In this document: in pieces, positions 1 to 7,624 of the stretch
Numbering within the stretch: the first letter of the stretch is position 1
Layout of the letters: the number at the start of each line of letters is the position of its first letter
NCBI GenBank assembly: GCA_036402175.1
Contig: DASWTK010000162.1
Span: forward strand, 1-12,792
From: DASPKM01 sp036402175
GTDB lineage: Bacteria > Bacteroidota > Bacteroidia > Chitinophagales > Chitinophagaceae
DNA length: 12,792 nucleotides
Direction: 5' to 3'
Made by a program: the position numbers and the translations under genes
Notes under the pieces: generated by a model
What the model saw: only the letters and a program-made list of their open reading frames with translations
Databases searched by the model: none
What the model was told of the DNA's origin: nothing

Positions 1-226
1 TAGCAGATTTCCAGGCCAGAGTTCCTTTCTGATAGGCATCCATCCGCAGCCTTACGATATCCTTCCCTTCAGGATGAAAATCATCATAACTCCTTTCATA
101 AGAAACGTAATGAAATATGAGGAGGCAACAAACCATGCCAATGGCCAAGCCGAATAAATTCAGCGCCGTATAGCCCTTGCGCTTTGCGAGGTTGCGAACA
201 GCAATTTTGAGGTGGTTGCTTATCAT
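1..226 (-). CDS. ABC transporter permease, MacB/FtsX-like (N-terminal part, cut by window edge)
   Basis: This is the start of a further permease whose remainder lies beyond the left edge. Seventy-five codons can be read from an ATG at 226, beginning MISNHLKIAVRNLAKRKGYT. They align with the first 75 residues of the five complete paralogs: an amphipathic basic N-terminus, a first TM helix at about residues 19-42 (LNLFGLAIGMVCCLLIFHYV), then a YERSYDDFH segment matching the ELSFDRYH-type motif that opens the periplasmic core domain of its neighbours. The start follows an A/T-rich leader (ATAAAAATTCATAAAT) with no Shine-Dalgarno sequence, and lies 55 bp after the stop of the upstream permease gene, so co-transcription is likely. 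Family membership is clear from the N-terminal alignment. Whether the protein carries both PCD-FtsX modules cannot be seen. Confidence 0.9.
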   Translation of the reverse strand, partial: MISNHLKIAVRNLAKRKGYTALNLFGLAIGMVCCLLIFHYVSYERSYDDFHPEGKDIVRLRMDAYQKGTLAWKSA

Positions 227-281
227 ATTTATGAATTTTTATCCATTATCGCTTACCGTTCCTTCATCCGGTGAGCGCGCA

Positions 282-2708
282 TTATTCTGTTCGTAAACTC
301 TTGATCGGATTGGCCATTGCCGCCTTGATCGCCTGGAAACTTACCGTGAGCATGGCGATCATCAAGGCGACGAATCCTGCCATTAAAAAAATCCACCACG
401 AAATATCAACCCTGTACGCGAAGTCCTGCAGCCACTTGTGCATGAAATACCATGCAACCGGAATGGCTACAATAAACGCGATGATCACCAGTTTCAGAAA
501 ATCTTTCGATAACAGCCTTACGATACCCTGAATACTCAGTCCAAGTACTTTGCGGATACCGATCTCTTTGGTCCGTTGCTCTGAAATGAAATTCGCAAGC
601 CCGAAGAGACCCAGGCACGCAACTACTATAGCCAGTATGGAGAAGGTAAGCGCGATATTGCTTACCCGCTGTTCGGCACGGTACATTTCATCGAACGATT
701 CATCGAGGAACCGATGGTTGAAAGGCATTCCCGGCGCCATGGCCTTCCATTTGGCCTGCACTTCTTTCAGGATCGACGGGATCTTTTTACCATCTACTTT
801 AAATGAAGCCAGACCAGTATTGCGGCGCAGCACAAAACAAAGCGGCCCCACATTCTTGCGAAGTGTTTCGAAATGGAAATTTTTTACTACACCAATGATG
901 TTATGTGATATGAGTGTATTATCCGGGATAGAATACACTTTCTTTCCGATCGGCTCATCCATTCCCATTATTTTGGCGGCGGTTTCATTGATGATCATGG
1001 CCGACGAGTCGGACCCGAAATCGCGTGAAAATGCACGCCCTTTCAGCAATTGCATGTCCAGCGTTTTCAGGTAATCGTAATCAATACTCCAGATCTGCAT
1101 ATTGAATCCGTTCTTCGAATCAAGCACGGCTTCAGGTGAAAATGTGTTGTCGTTCCTGTAAGAGTTGCTTACAGGGAGATAACCGCTGAATGTGCCGCTG
1201 AGCACACCAGGAATCCTCAGCACTTCATTTTTAAAAGCATCTGTTTTTGGCCCAAGCGCGTATGCATCATTTATAATAAGCACCTGGTCTTTACTGAACC
1301 CGAGATTGGTATTCTGAATAAAATTCAACTGGCGGAATATCACAATCGTGCAAATGATAAGCACTATGGAAGTAAAGAACTGAATAACCACCAGCACACT
1401 TCTCAGCATGCCGCTTCTGCTTCCAAGCTTCAGTTTACCTTTCAGCACTTCAATGGGTTGAAAAGATGAAAGGAAGAAGGCCGGATAACTTCCTGCGATC
1501 AACCCAACAAGGAAAGGAAGCGCAATCAGGATGGGAAGCAACCGCCAGTTCAGCAGGCTTTGAATAGAAAGGCTTTTGCTGGCCATGTTGTTGAACAATG
1601 GCAATACCAGCCCCGCGAGCAGAATAGCAATGATCAGTCCTATGAGCACCATCAAAGTGGATTCTGACAGGAACTGTACAATGAGTTGCTTTCTTTCGGT
1701 GCCCAATACTTTGCGAATACCTACCTCACGTGCACGATTGGCCGACCTTGCGGTTGCAAGATTCATGAAATTGATGCATGCTATCAGCAGTATGAAAAGC
1801 GCCACTGCGGAAAAAATATATACATACTGAATGTTGCCGTTTGGCCTCAGCTCAAAAGAACGGTCCGAATACAGATGTATGTCATATAATGGAATGAGTG
1901 AGTACTGAAGTTTATTCCCCGCCTTCTCAAATTCTTCCATTGAACTTACCTGCATGAACTGCCTCGCCTGTGGGATAATATACCTGTCCATGTATTCCTT
2001 GAATTTCTTTTCAAAGTCTTTATAATCGACACCAGGCTTCATCAGCAGGTAGGTATAAAAGTTATGGCTCAGATAATTGCCCCAGCCATAATCTACATTA
2101 TCCATTGAGAACAGAAAGTCGAACCGGAAGTGGGAATTCTCCGGCATATCCTTCATTATACCGGTAATCTTGTACAACGTACTGTTGTTGTCGTTGGTTT
2201 CAATGGTTTTGCCCATCACATCGCTGCTTCCGAAATATTTTTTAGCGGCCGATTCACTGAGCACTACAGTATTGGGCTCATTCAAAGCGGTATTGGGGTC
2301 GCCTGCTAACAACGGCAGCGTGAAGACTCTGAATATCGTGGAATCTGCATGTGTAACCGCGTTTTCATTAATAAATTCATTTCCCTTCTTCACCAGTTTG
2401 GAGCCGCCGGAAGCATAAAAGCGGGTGTATTCCTCAACCTGCGGATAATCTTTTTTCAGTGTAGAGCCCATCATGTCGCTCGACACTGGCATCTGCAGGT
2501 CGGAGCCGCCAAAGCGGATGTCGCTATGAATGCGATAGATGCGATCGCCTTTTGCATGATACCGGTCGAAGCTCAGCTCATCAAGCACGTACATAGCTAT
2601 AAGCAGAAAACAACATAGTCCAATGGCCAGGCCAAGGATGTTAATGAATGAGAAGACCTTATTCTTCAGTAGGTTTCTCCAGGCTGTTTTAAGGTAATTG
2701 CCGAACAT
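282..2708 (-). CDS. ABC transporter permease, double MacB-PCD/FtsX module (808 aa)
   Basis: Inner-membrane permease of the MacB/FtsX (type VII ABC) superfamily, whose members couple cytoplasmic ATP hydrolysis to movements of periplasmic domains. Predicted layout: TM1 about 19-42; first periplasmic core about 45-290; first FtsX domain with TMs near 295-317, 351-372 and 392-414; TM5 near 436-458; second periplasmic core about 460-680; second FtsX domain with TMs near 685-707, 737-755 and 770-793. The cytoplasmic motif EVGIRKVLG (328-336) recurs as EIGIRKVLG (715-723), marking the internal duplication. GSYPAFFLSSF (406-416) is the usual turn at the end of the first FtsX domain, and GVVKNFHF (606-613) lies in the second core. 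The ATG at 2708 gives the same MxxNYLKTAWRNL N-terminus as the paralogs. The protein ends NPIKSLRTE, with Ile where the others have Val. The substrate and ATPase partner are not identifiable. Confidence 0.95.
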   Translation of the reverse strand: MFGNYLKTAWRNLLKNKVFSFINILGLAIGLCCFLLIAMYVLDELSFDRYHAKGDRIYRIHSDIRFGGSDLQMPVSSDMMGSTLKKDYPQVEEYTRFYASGGSKLVKKGNEFINENAVTHADSTIFRVFTLPLLAGDPNTALNEPNTVVLSESAAKKYFGSSDVMGKTIETNDNNSTLYKITGIMKDMPENSHFRFDFLFSMDNVDYGWGNYLSHNFYTYLLMKPGVDYKDFEKKFKEYMDRYIIPQARQFMQVSSMEEFEKAGNKLQYSLIPLYDIHLYSDRSFELRPNGNIQYVYIFSAVALFILLIACINFMNLATARSANRAREVGIRKVLGTERKQLIVQFLSESTLMVLIGLIIAILLAGLVLPLFNNMASKSLSIQSLLNWRLLPILIALPFLVGLIAGSYPAFFLSSFQPIEVLKGKLKLGSRSGMLRSVLVVIQFFTSIVLIICTIVIFRQLNFIQNTNLGFSKDQVLIINDAYALGPKTDAFKNEVLRIPGVLSGTFSGYLPVSNSYRNDNTFSPEAVLDSKNGFNMQIWSIDYDYLKTLDMQLLKGRAFSRDFGSDSSAMIINETAAKIMGMDEPIGKKVYSIPDNTLISHNIIGVVKNFHFETLRKNVGPLCFVLRRNTGLASFKVDGKKIPSILKEVQAKWKAMAPGMPFNHRFLDESFDEMYRAEQRVSNIALTFSILAIVVACLGLFGLANFISEQRTKEIGIRKVLGLSIQGIVRLLSKDFLKLVIIAFIVAIPVAWYFMHKWLQDFAYRVDISWWIFLMAGFVALMIAMLTVSFQAIKAAMANPIKSLRTE

Positions 2709-2786
2709 AAATTTTTAATTAAATGAGATCATATTTGTTTTGTTTTTCATCGTTAGTTTTCATTTTACCGTACGTTTATGTCAATT
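2709..2786 (-). other. Short intergenic leader, no confident promoter or terminator
   Basis: The 78-bp gap between two permease genes is A/T-rich. Just before the downstream ATG, on the minus strand, is a poly-A/T tract (TTTAATTAAAAATTT), typical of Bacteroidota leaders that lack a Shine-Dalgarno sequence. A TTGACA sits at 2784-2779 in sense orientation, but no well-placed TAnnTTTG or TATAAT box follows it. No stem-loop with a U-tract is visible, so readthrough from the upstream gene is the simplest reading. Confidence 0.45.
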
Positions 2787-5201
2787 CTATTCAGTTCTCA
2801 AACTTTTCACGGGGTTCGACATGGCCGCTCTTACGGCCTGGAAACTAACTGTTACCAGTGCAATGATCAATGCAAGAATTCCAGCGAGTAGATACACCCA
2901 CCAGCTGATGTTCACCCGGTAAGCGAAATCGGTGAGCCAGTTGTTCATTAACCACCATGCCAGCGGAAATGCAATCACCGCGGCGATTATCACCAGCTTC
3001 ACAAAATCCTTTGACAGCAGGCTCACAATATGCGGTACACTTGCGCCCAGCACTTTGCGTATGCCGATCTCTTTTGTTCGCCTTACTACCGTTAATGTGG
3101 CCAGGCCAAACAAACCCAGGCAAGCAATAAAAATGGAAAGCGCCGAAGCAAGCTTCACAATGGTACTGGTGCGTTGCTCCTGCTGGTATTGAGCGGCTAT
3201 GCTTTCATCAAGGAACTGGTATTCGAAATCCTGGTCGGGTACCAACTTCTTCCACGCCTGTTTCAGCATCTCAACATTTGCTGTTATGTTTCCTCCTTTC
3301 AGTCGTACCGAAATCCGCGGCTGCGGGGGAGAAGCAAAATTGATATTCTCAGAACGGCGCACGAAAGAATCAACGCTCATTGTCATAACCATTGGGCGTA
3401 TGGCAGTGTGGAGCGACTGAAAATGAAAATCCTTCATCACACCAATGATCTGGTACCCGAACTTGCCGGGCATTTTTTTGCCAACAGCATCACCCATGCC
3501 GAACTCCTTTACAAATGCTTCGTTTACTACCGCGGCCGAATTGACGTCGGCGGTATTCGACCCATCGAAATTGCGGCCACTAACAAAGCTGATGTTCATG
3601 GAGCGGAGGAAATGTTCATCCACCGCGTTATATTGGAAACCCTTGTACACTTTTTTATCATCGGTGAAACCCAGTTCTATCCAGGGCGTTTCTGTAAAGC
3701 TGTACAGGGAAACCGCAACGTCAGCCACCTGCGGTTGATTCAGCAGCTCGGTCCTGTAAAGTTTGGCAAGCGGAAAACCTTCATCCCTTCTCATGTTTGT
3801 CTGCACTACTATTAACTGGTTGCGGTTATACCCCAGGTCTTTATTCTTCAGGTAATTCATCTGTTCTCCGATAACAATTGTACACACGATCATACCTATG
3901 GAAGCGATGAACTGCCCCACGATCAATCCCTGTCTCAGCCAACCGGAATTGCTTTTCAGTTTCAGCTTTCCTTTGAGTACTTCAACAGGACTGAATCCCG
4001 ACAATACCAGCGCGGGATACACACCTGCTATCACCGCAATCAGCGCAATCATCATCAAACAGAACAAAATGAATACAGGATCAAATTGCAGGCTGAGTTC
4101 GCGGTTGATCAGCTGGTTGAACGGTCGTACAAGCAGGCTGGCAAGCAAAAGGCCTATCACTACAGAGATCAGCGTAACCAGCAATGCTTCGCCCCAAAAC
4201 TGCCGCATTAATTGATGGCGGGCTGCGCCCATTGCTTTCCGGACACCCACTTCCAAAGCCCTGGTAGTAGACCGCCCGATTGATAAGGTGATGAAATTGA
4301 TGCATGCCACCAACAGGATAAGAACTCCGATTGTCGCAAGAATGTAAGAGTATTTAGGATTGCTGATGGGTTCAATAGCCGCGGGCAGTTTATTGTCGAG
4401 GTGAATGGAAGTCATGGGCTGCATGTACAGCAAAAAACCATTCTCAGTATAATCTTCACCAAGCTGCTGTTTCATCATGGCTGGAAACTTCTTCCCGATG
4501 GCCGCCACATCAGTGTTCTCTTTTACCAGTACATAGGTTTCCACAAATATGTTGAACCAGTTTCTCTGCGTGTTGGGCCTGAATAAATGAGTGCTGTTTG
4601 AAAAAGGTATCAGCAGGTTGAATTGAATGCTGGATGCTTCGGGCGCCGGCTCTGCCAATCCTGCAACGGAGAACAATACTTTATTATCACCTAACTGTAT
4701 TTCGATGCTCTTGCCGATCGGGTCATCATTGCCAAAGAATTTTTTGGCAAGAACAGGAGTAATGATCATTGAATTTGCCGTAGGAAAAGGATTGTTCCTG
4801 TTACCGCTGATCAGTTCAAAATCAAACATCCTGAAAAAGGTGGAATCCACCATGCGGATTTGTTCGGTGAACGACTGCCCATTGACCTTTACAATAGGAG
4901 CAGACGCAAATACCCTGCAGGTAGCTTCCACTTCCGGTATATTGGCCTGCAACGCGCCTGCCATTGGTAGTGGTGTGATGGTATTAATGAAATCTTCGCC
5001 CTGGTATTTTTCGTGCTGCCACATCCGGTACAGCCTGTCCGACTTGCTATGGAATTTGTCGTAGCTCCATTCAGACCGTACAAACAGCATGATCAGCACA
5101 CAACAGGTAATACCCACTGCCAGGCCCAGGATGTTGATGAGCGTATACTCCTTATATCTTAACAGGTAACGGACTGCTACTTTCAGATAGTTGCGCAGCA
5201 T
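2787..5201 (-). CDS. ABC transporter permease, double MacB-PCD/FtsX module (804 aa), divergent first half
   Basis: Paralog with the same duplicated architecture. TM1 is about 20-42, the first FtsX helices near 283-305, 339-358 and 378-401, TM5 near 425-446, and the second FtsX helices near 680-702, 734-752 and 766-787. The second FtsX half is canonical (CLGLFGLA at 694-701, EIGIRKVLGAS at 711-721, LLSKDF, and the tail NPVKSLRTE). The first is the most divergent of the set: where the neighbours read ACINFMNLxTARS, this protein has ACINFITLSIGRS (299-311), followed by EVGVRKAMG. The turn reads AGVYPALVLSGF instead of AGSYPAFFLSSF. The second core keeps GVMKDFHF (587-594). The start at 5201 is supported by MLRNYLKVAVRYL matching the other N-termini. 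The gene lies 38 bp after the preceding stop. It probably acts in the same membrane system; its specificity is unknown. Confidence 0.95.
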   Translation of the reverse strand: MLRNYLKVAVRYLLRYKEYTLINILGLAVGITCCVLIMLFVRSEWSYDKFHSKSDRLYRMWQHEKYQGEDFINTITPLPMAGALQANIPEVEATCRVFASAPIVKVNGQSFTEQIRMVDSTFFRMFDFELISGNRNNPFPTANSMIITPVLAKKFFGNDDPIGKSIEIQLGDNKVLFSVAGLAEPAPEASSIQFNLLIPFSNSTHLFRPNTQRNWFNIFVETYVLVKENTDVAAIGKKFPAMMKQQLGEDYTENGFLLYMQPMTSIHLDNKLPAAIEPISNPKYSYILATIGVLILLVACINFITLSIGRSTTRALEVGVRKAMGAARHQLMRQFWGEALLVTLISVVIGLLLASLLVRPFNQLINRELSLQFDPVFILFCLMMIALIAVIAGVYPALVLSGFSPVEVLKGKLKLKSNSGWLRQGLIVGQFIASIGMIVCTIVIGEQMNYLKNKDLGYNRNQLIVVQTNMRRDEGFPLAKLYRTELLNQPQVADVAVSLYSFTETPWIELGFTDDKKVYKGFQYNAVDEHFLRSMNISFVSGRNFDGSNTADVNSAAVVNEAFVKEFGMGDAVGKKMPGKFGYQIIGVMKDFHFQSLHTAIRPMVMTMSVDSFVRRSENINFASPPQPRISVRLKGGNITANVEMLKQAWKKLVPDQDFEYQFLDESIAAQYQQEQRTSTIVKLASALSIFIACLGLFGLATLTVVRRTKEIGIRKVLGASVPHIVSLLSKDFVKLVIIAAVIAFPLAWWLMNNWLTDFAYRVNISWWVYLLAGILALIIALVTVSFQAVRAAMSNPVKSLRTE

Positions 5202-5239
5202 AAGCTATGTTTTAATATTGTGACATTCACATAGAATAA

Positions 5240-7609
5240 TCATTCTGTTCTGAGACTTTTAACCGGGTTGGCAACAGCTGATCTGATAGCCTGGAAACTG
5301 ATCGTGAGTAAGGTTATCATAATTGCCATTATACCTGCAACCGGGAAAATCCACCAGCTTATTTTGATACGGTACGCATAGTCTTCCAGCCAGTTGTTCA
5401 TTGAATACCATGCTATGGGTGATGCAATCAGCAAGGCTATCAATACCAGTTTCAGAAAGTCTTTCGACATCAGCACCACAATTCCCTGAACGCTTGCTCC
5501 AAGCACTTTCCTGATTCCAATTTCTTTCGTCTTTTGTTCTGCGGTAAATATGGCAAGTCCCAGCAACCCAAGGCATGAGATGAAAATGGCCAGGAAAGAA
5601 AATGAAGTGGAAAGTCCGCTCACCACCTGCTCGCTCTTATAAAGCTTGCTGTATTCTTCATCAGAAAACTGATAAGTAAAAGGGAAACCGGGATTCAACT
5701 CTTTGCACAATGATTCCATGCTGGCAAGGGCCTGCTTTGTTTGCCCTGGCTTCGTCCTTATAAGCACGCTTCCCCATCGCTGATTTTCTCCTAAATGAAT
5801 GATCAGCGGATTGATGGGAATATGCAATGAATTGAAATGAAAATCCTTTACCACTCCTATGACTGTGCCTTTCCGTTGCCATAATGTGAGCGCGCTGCCA
5901 ACGGGTTGCTTCATGCCCATTTTTTTCGCGGCCGACTCATTGATGATATATCCAACCGAATCGGTAGCGAACCTGTCCGAGAAGTCGCGGCCGTCTTTCA
6001 TCATTAATCTCATGGTTTGAACGAAATCATACCCAACCGCTGCCTGGGTGAACATTGGCTTGGAGTTCGGGTCCTTGCCATCCCACTCAACGCCGCCGGT
6101 GCCATTTTGAATTTGGGTTGGGGTCTGCGAAATGCGCGATATAAACTGGATTCCCGGTTTCTTCAGCGCTTCCTGCTTCAACAGTTTGTATTTGCCTACC
6201 AGCTCACCCTCGAGTGGAATGTAAATAAGATTCTCACGATCGTAACCAAGGTTGGTATTCTGAACATAGTCAACCTGCTTTGAAATAACGATTGTTCCGA
6301 TGATGAGCATAATGGACAACGCGAACTGAAATACAACAAGTCCTTTGCGAAGTAATGAGGCGCTGGAAGTGAATTTCAAAGTGCCCTTCAATACTTTGAT
6401 AGGACTGAACGATGAAAGGAAAAGCGCAGGATAACTCCCCGAAATCAAACCAGTGATCAGCATCAGCGCGAAAAGGCTGATCCAGAACATGCCGTTGTTG
6501 AACGGCATTTGGATCTGCTTTCCGGTCAGCGAATTAAAAACCGGAAGCAGCAACGAAACAAGTACCAATGACAACAAGGCGGCCAGACAGGCAAGAAGCA
6601 TTGCCTCGCCAATGAATTGCCTGATAAGTGAACCTCTCACAGCTCCAACAACTTTTCTGACACCAATTTCCTTTGCACGCTGAACAGAACGGGCAGTGCT
6701 GAGATTCATAAAATTGATACAGGCGATTATAAGGATGAAGATCGCGACAAGACTGAATAACCTTATGTATTCAAACCGCCCGCCTGTTATCTTTCCGTTG
6801 GTGAAATTGGAATGAAGGTACATTTCATCAAATCGCTGAATACCGAGCTCGATCCTGAATGCGGCGCTTTGCTCTTTATTATAATTATCGAGGAAGAGTT
6901 TTATCTTTTTCTCAAAATCGGCTGCGTTTGCCTGTTCACGAAGCTGGATATAAGTTCGCGGCCCGTTATTACCCCAGTCACGCGCCCACTCATTGTTCTC
7001 GAGAAAAAATTCCCACGGCAGCATGTAATCGAACTTTATGGAAGAATGTTTATTGAGGTTTTCAAAAACTGCCGTTACTTTAAAATCCTTCCTGTTCTCG
7101 AACCGGATTGTTTTACCGATAGCGTCGGAGGGAGCACCAAAAAAATCGCCTGCCATTTTCCTGGAAATAGCAATACCATCCGGAGCGCTAAGCGCGGTGT
7201 TGGCATTTCCTTCAAGCAGTTTATAGCTGAACATCTTAAAAAAGTCGGCGCCTGAAAAATTGCCGTCTTCCTTTAATATTTTATCGCCAACCTGGAAGGT
7301 GCTCATTTCATTCCATCCAAATGGCGCACTGTACTTCACCTCGGGAAGAACTTTTTTCATCTCTTCGTACAGCAATCCCGGCGTTGAGTGAAAAGCATCG
7401 ATCCGGTTATCGAAATACTGGCGTTCATAAATGCTGTACAGGTGAGGGATATTTTTGTGATAAGCATCAACGCTTTTTTCGTCCTGCACCCATAACATGA
7501 TCAGCAGGCTGCAGCCAATTCCAAGCGCGAGTCCCAGGATATTGATAAAGGAGAACACTTTATTCTTCCTGAGATTTCTGAACGCTACCAGTAAATAGTT
7601 CCTGAGCAT
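5240..7609 (-). CDS. ABC transporter permease, double MacB-PCD/FtsX module (789 aa)
   Basis: Paralog with TM helices near residues 19-42, 281-303, 337-357, 375-397, 422-444, 670-688, 720-738 and 752-775, and two periplasmic core domains between them. The duplicated cytoplasmic motif appears as EIGVRKVVG (314-322) and EIGIRKVLG (696-704), and GVVKDFHF lies at 585-592. I place the start at the ATG at 7609, which gives MLRNYLLVAFRNL exactly like the paralogs. The frame also opens at an in-frame TTG at 7618 that would add three residues (MNN); no paralog has them. With the ATG start, the gap to the upstream stop is only 15 bp, the tightest junction in the array, which argues for translation from a shared message. 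It resembles the 10244-12598 product most: both have a NEWxRxWGNNG segment (206-216 here) and a GGRxEYxRLFS lead-in to TM2. Confidence 0.95.
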   Translation of the reverse strand: MLRNYLLVAFRNLRKNKVFSFINILGLALGIGCSLLIMLWVQDEKSVDAYHKNIPHLYSIYERQYFDNRIDAFHSTPGLLYEEMKKVLPEVKYSAPFGWNEMSTFQVGDKILKEDGNFSGADFFKMFSYKLLEGNANTALSAPDGIAISRKMAGDFFGAPSDAIGKTIRFENRKDFKVTAVFENLNKHSSIKFDYMLPWEFFLENNEWARDWGNNGPRTYIQLREQANAADFEKKIKLFLDNYNKEQSAAFRIELGIQRFDEMYLHSNFTNGKITGGRFEYIRLFSLVAIFILIIACINFMNLSTARSVQRAKEIGVRKVVGAVRGSLIRQFIGEAMLLACLAALLSLVLVSLLLPVFNSLTGKQIQMPFNNGMFWISLFALMLITGLISGSYPALFLSSFSPIKVLKGTLKFTSSASLLRKGLVVFQFALSIMLIIGTIVISKQVDYVQNTNLGYDRENLIYIPLEGELVGKYKLLKQEALKKPGIQFISRISQTPTQIQNGTGGVEWDGKDPNSKPMFTQAAVGYDFVQTMRLMMKDGRDFSDRFATDSVGYIINESAAKKMGMKQPVGSALTLWQRKGTVIGVVKDFHFNSLHIPINPLIIHLGENQRWGSVLIRTKPGQTKQALASMESLCKELNPGFPFTYQFSDEEYSKLYKSEQVVSGLSTSFSFLAIFISCLGLLGLAIFTAEQKTKEIGIRKVLGASVQGIVVLMSKDFLKLVLIALLIASPIAWYSMNNWLEDYAYRIKISWWIFPVAGIMAIMITLLTISFQAIRSAVANPVKSLRTE

Positions 7610-7624
7610 ATTATTCAATTTTGG

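Noticed and set aside
2709..2786. Promoter based on TTGACA at 2784-2779 (minus strand)
   Set aside because: No suitably spaced TAnnTTTG or TATAAT box follows. The hexamer alone is weak evidence in Bacteroidota, whose main sigma factor uses different boxes.
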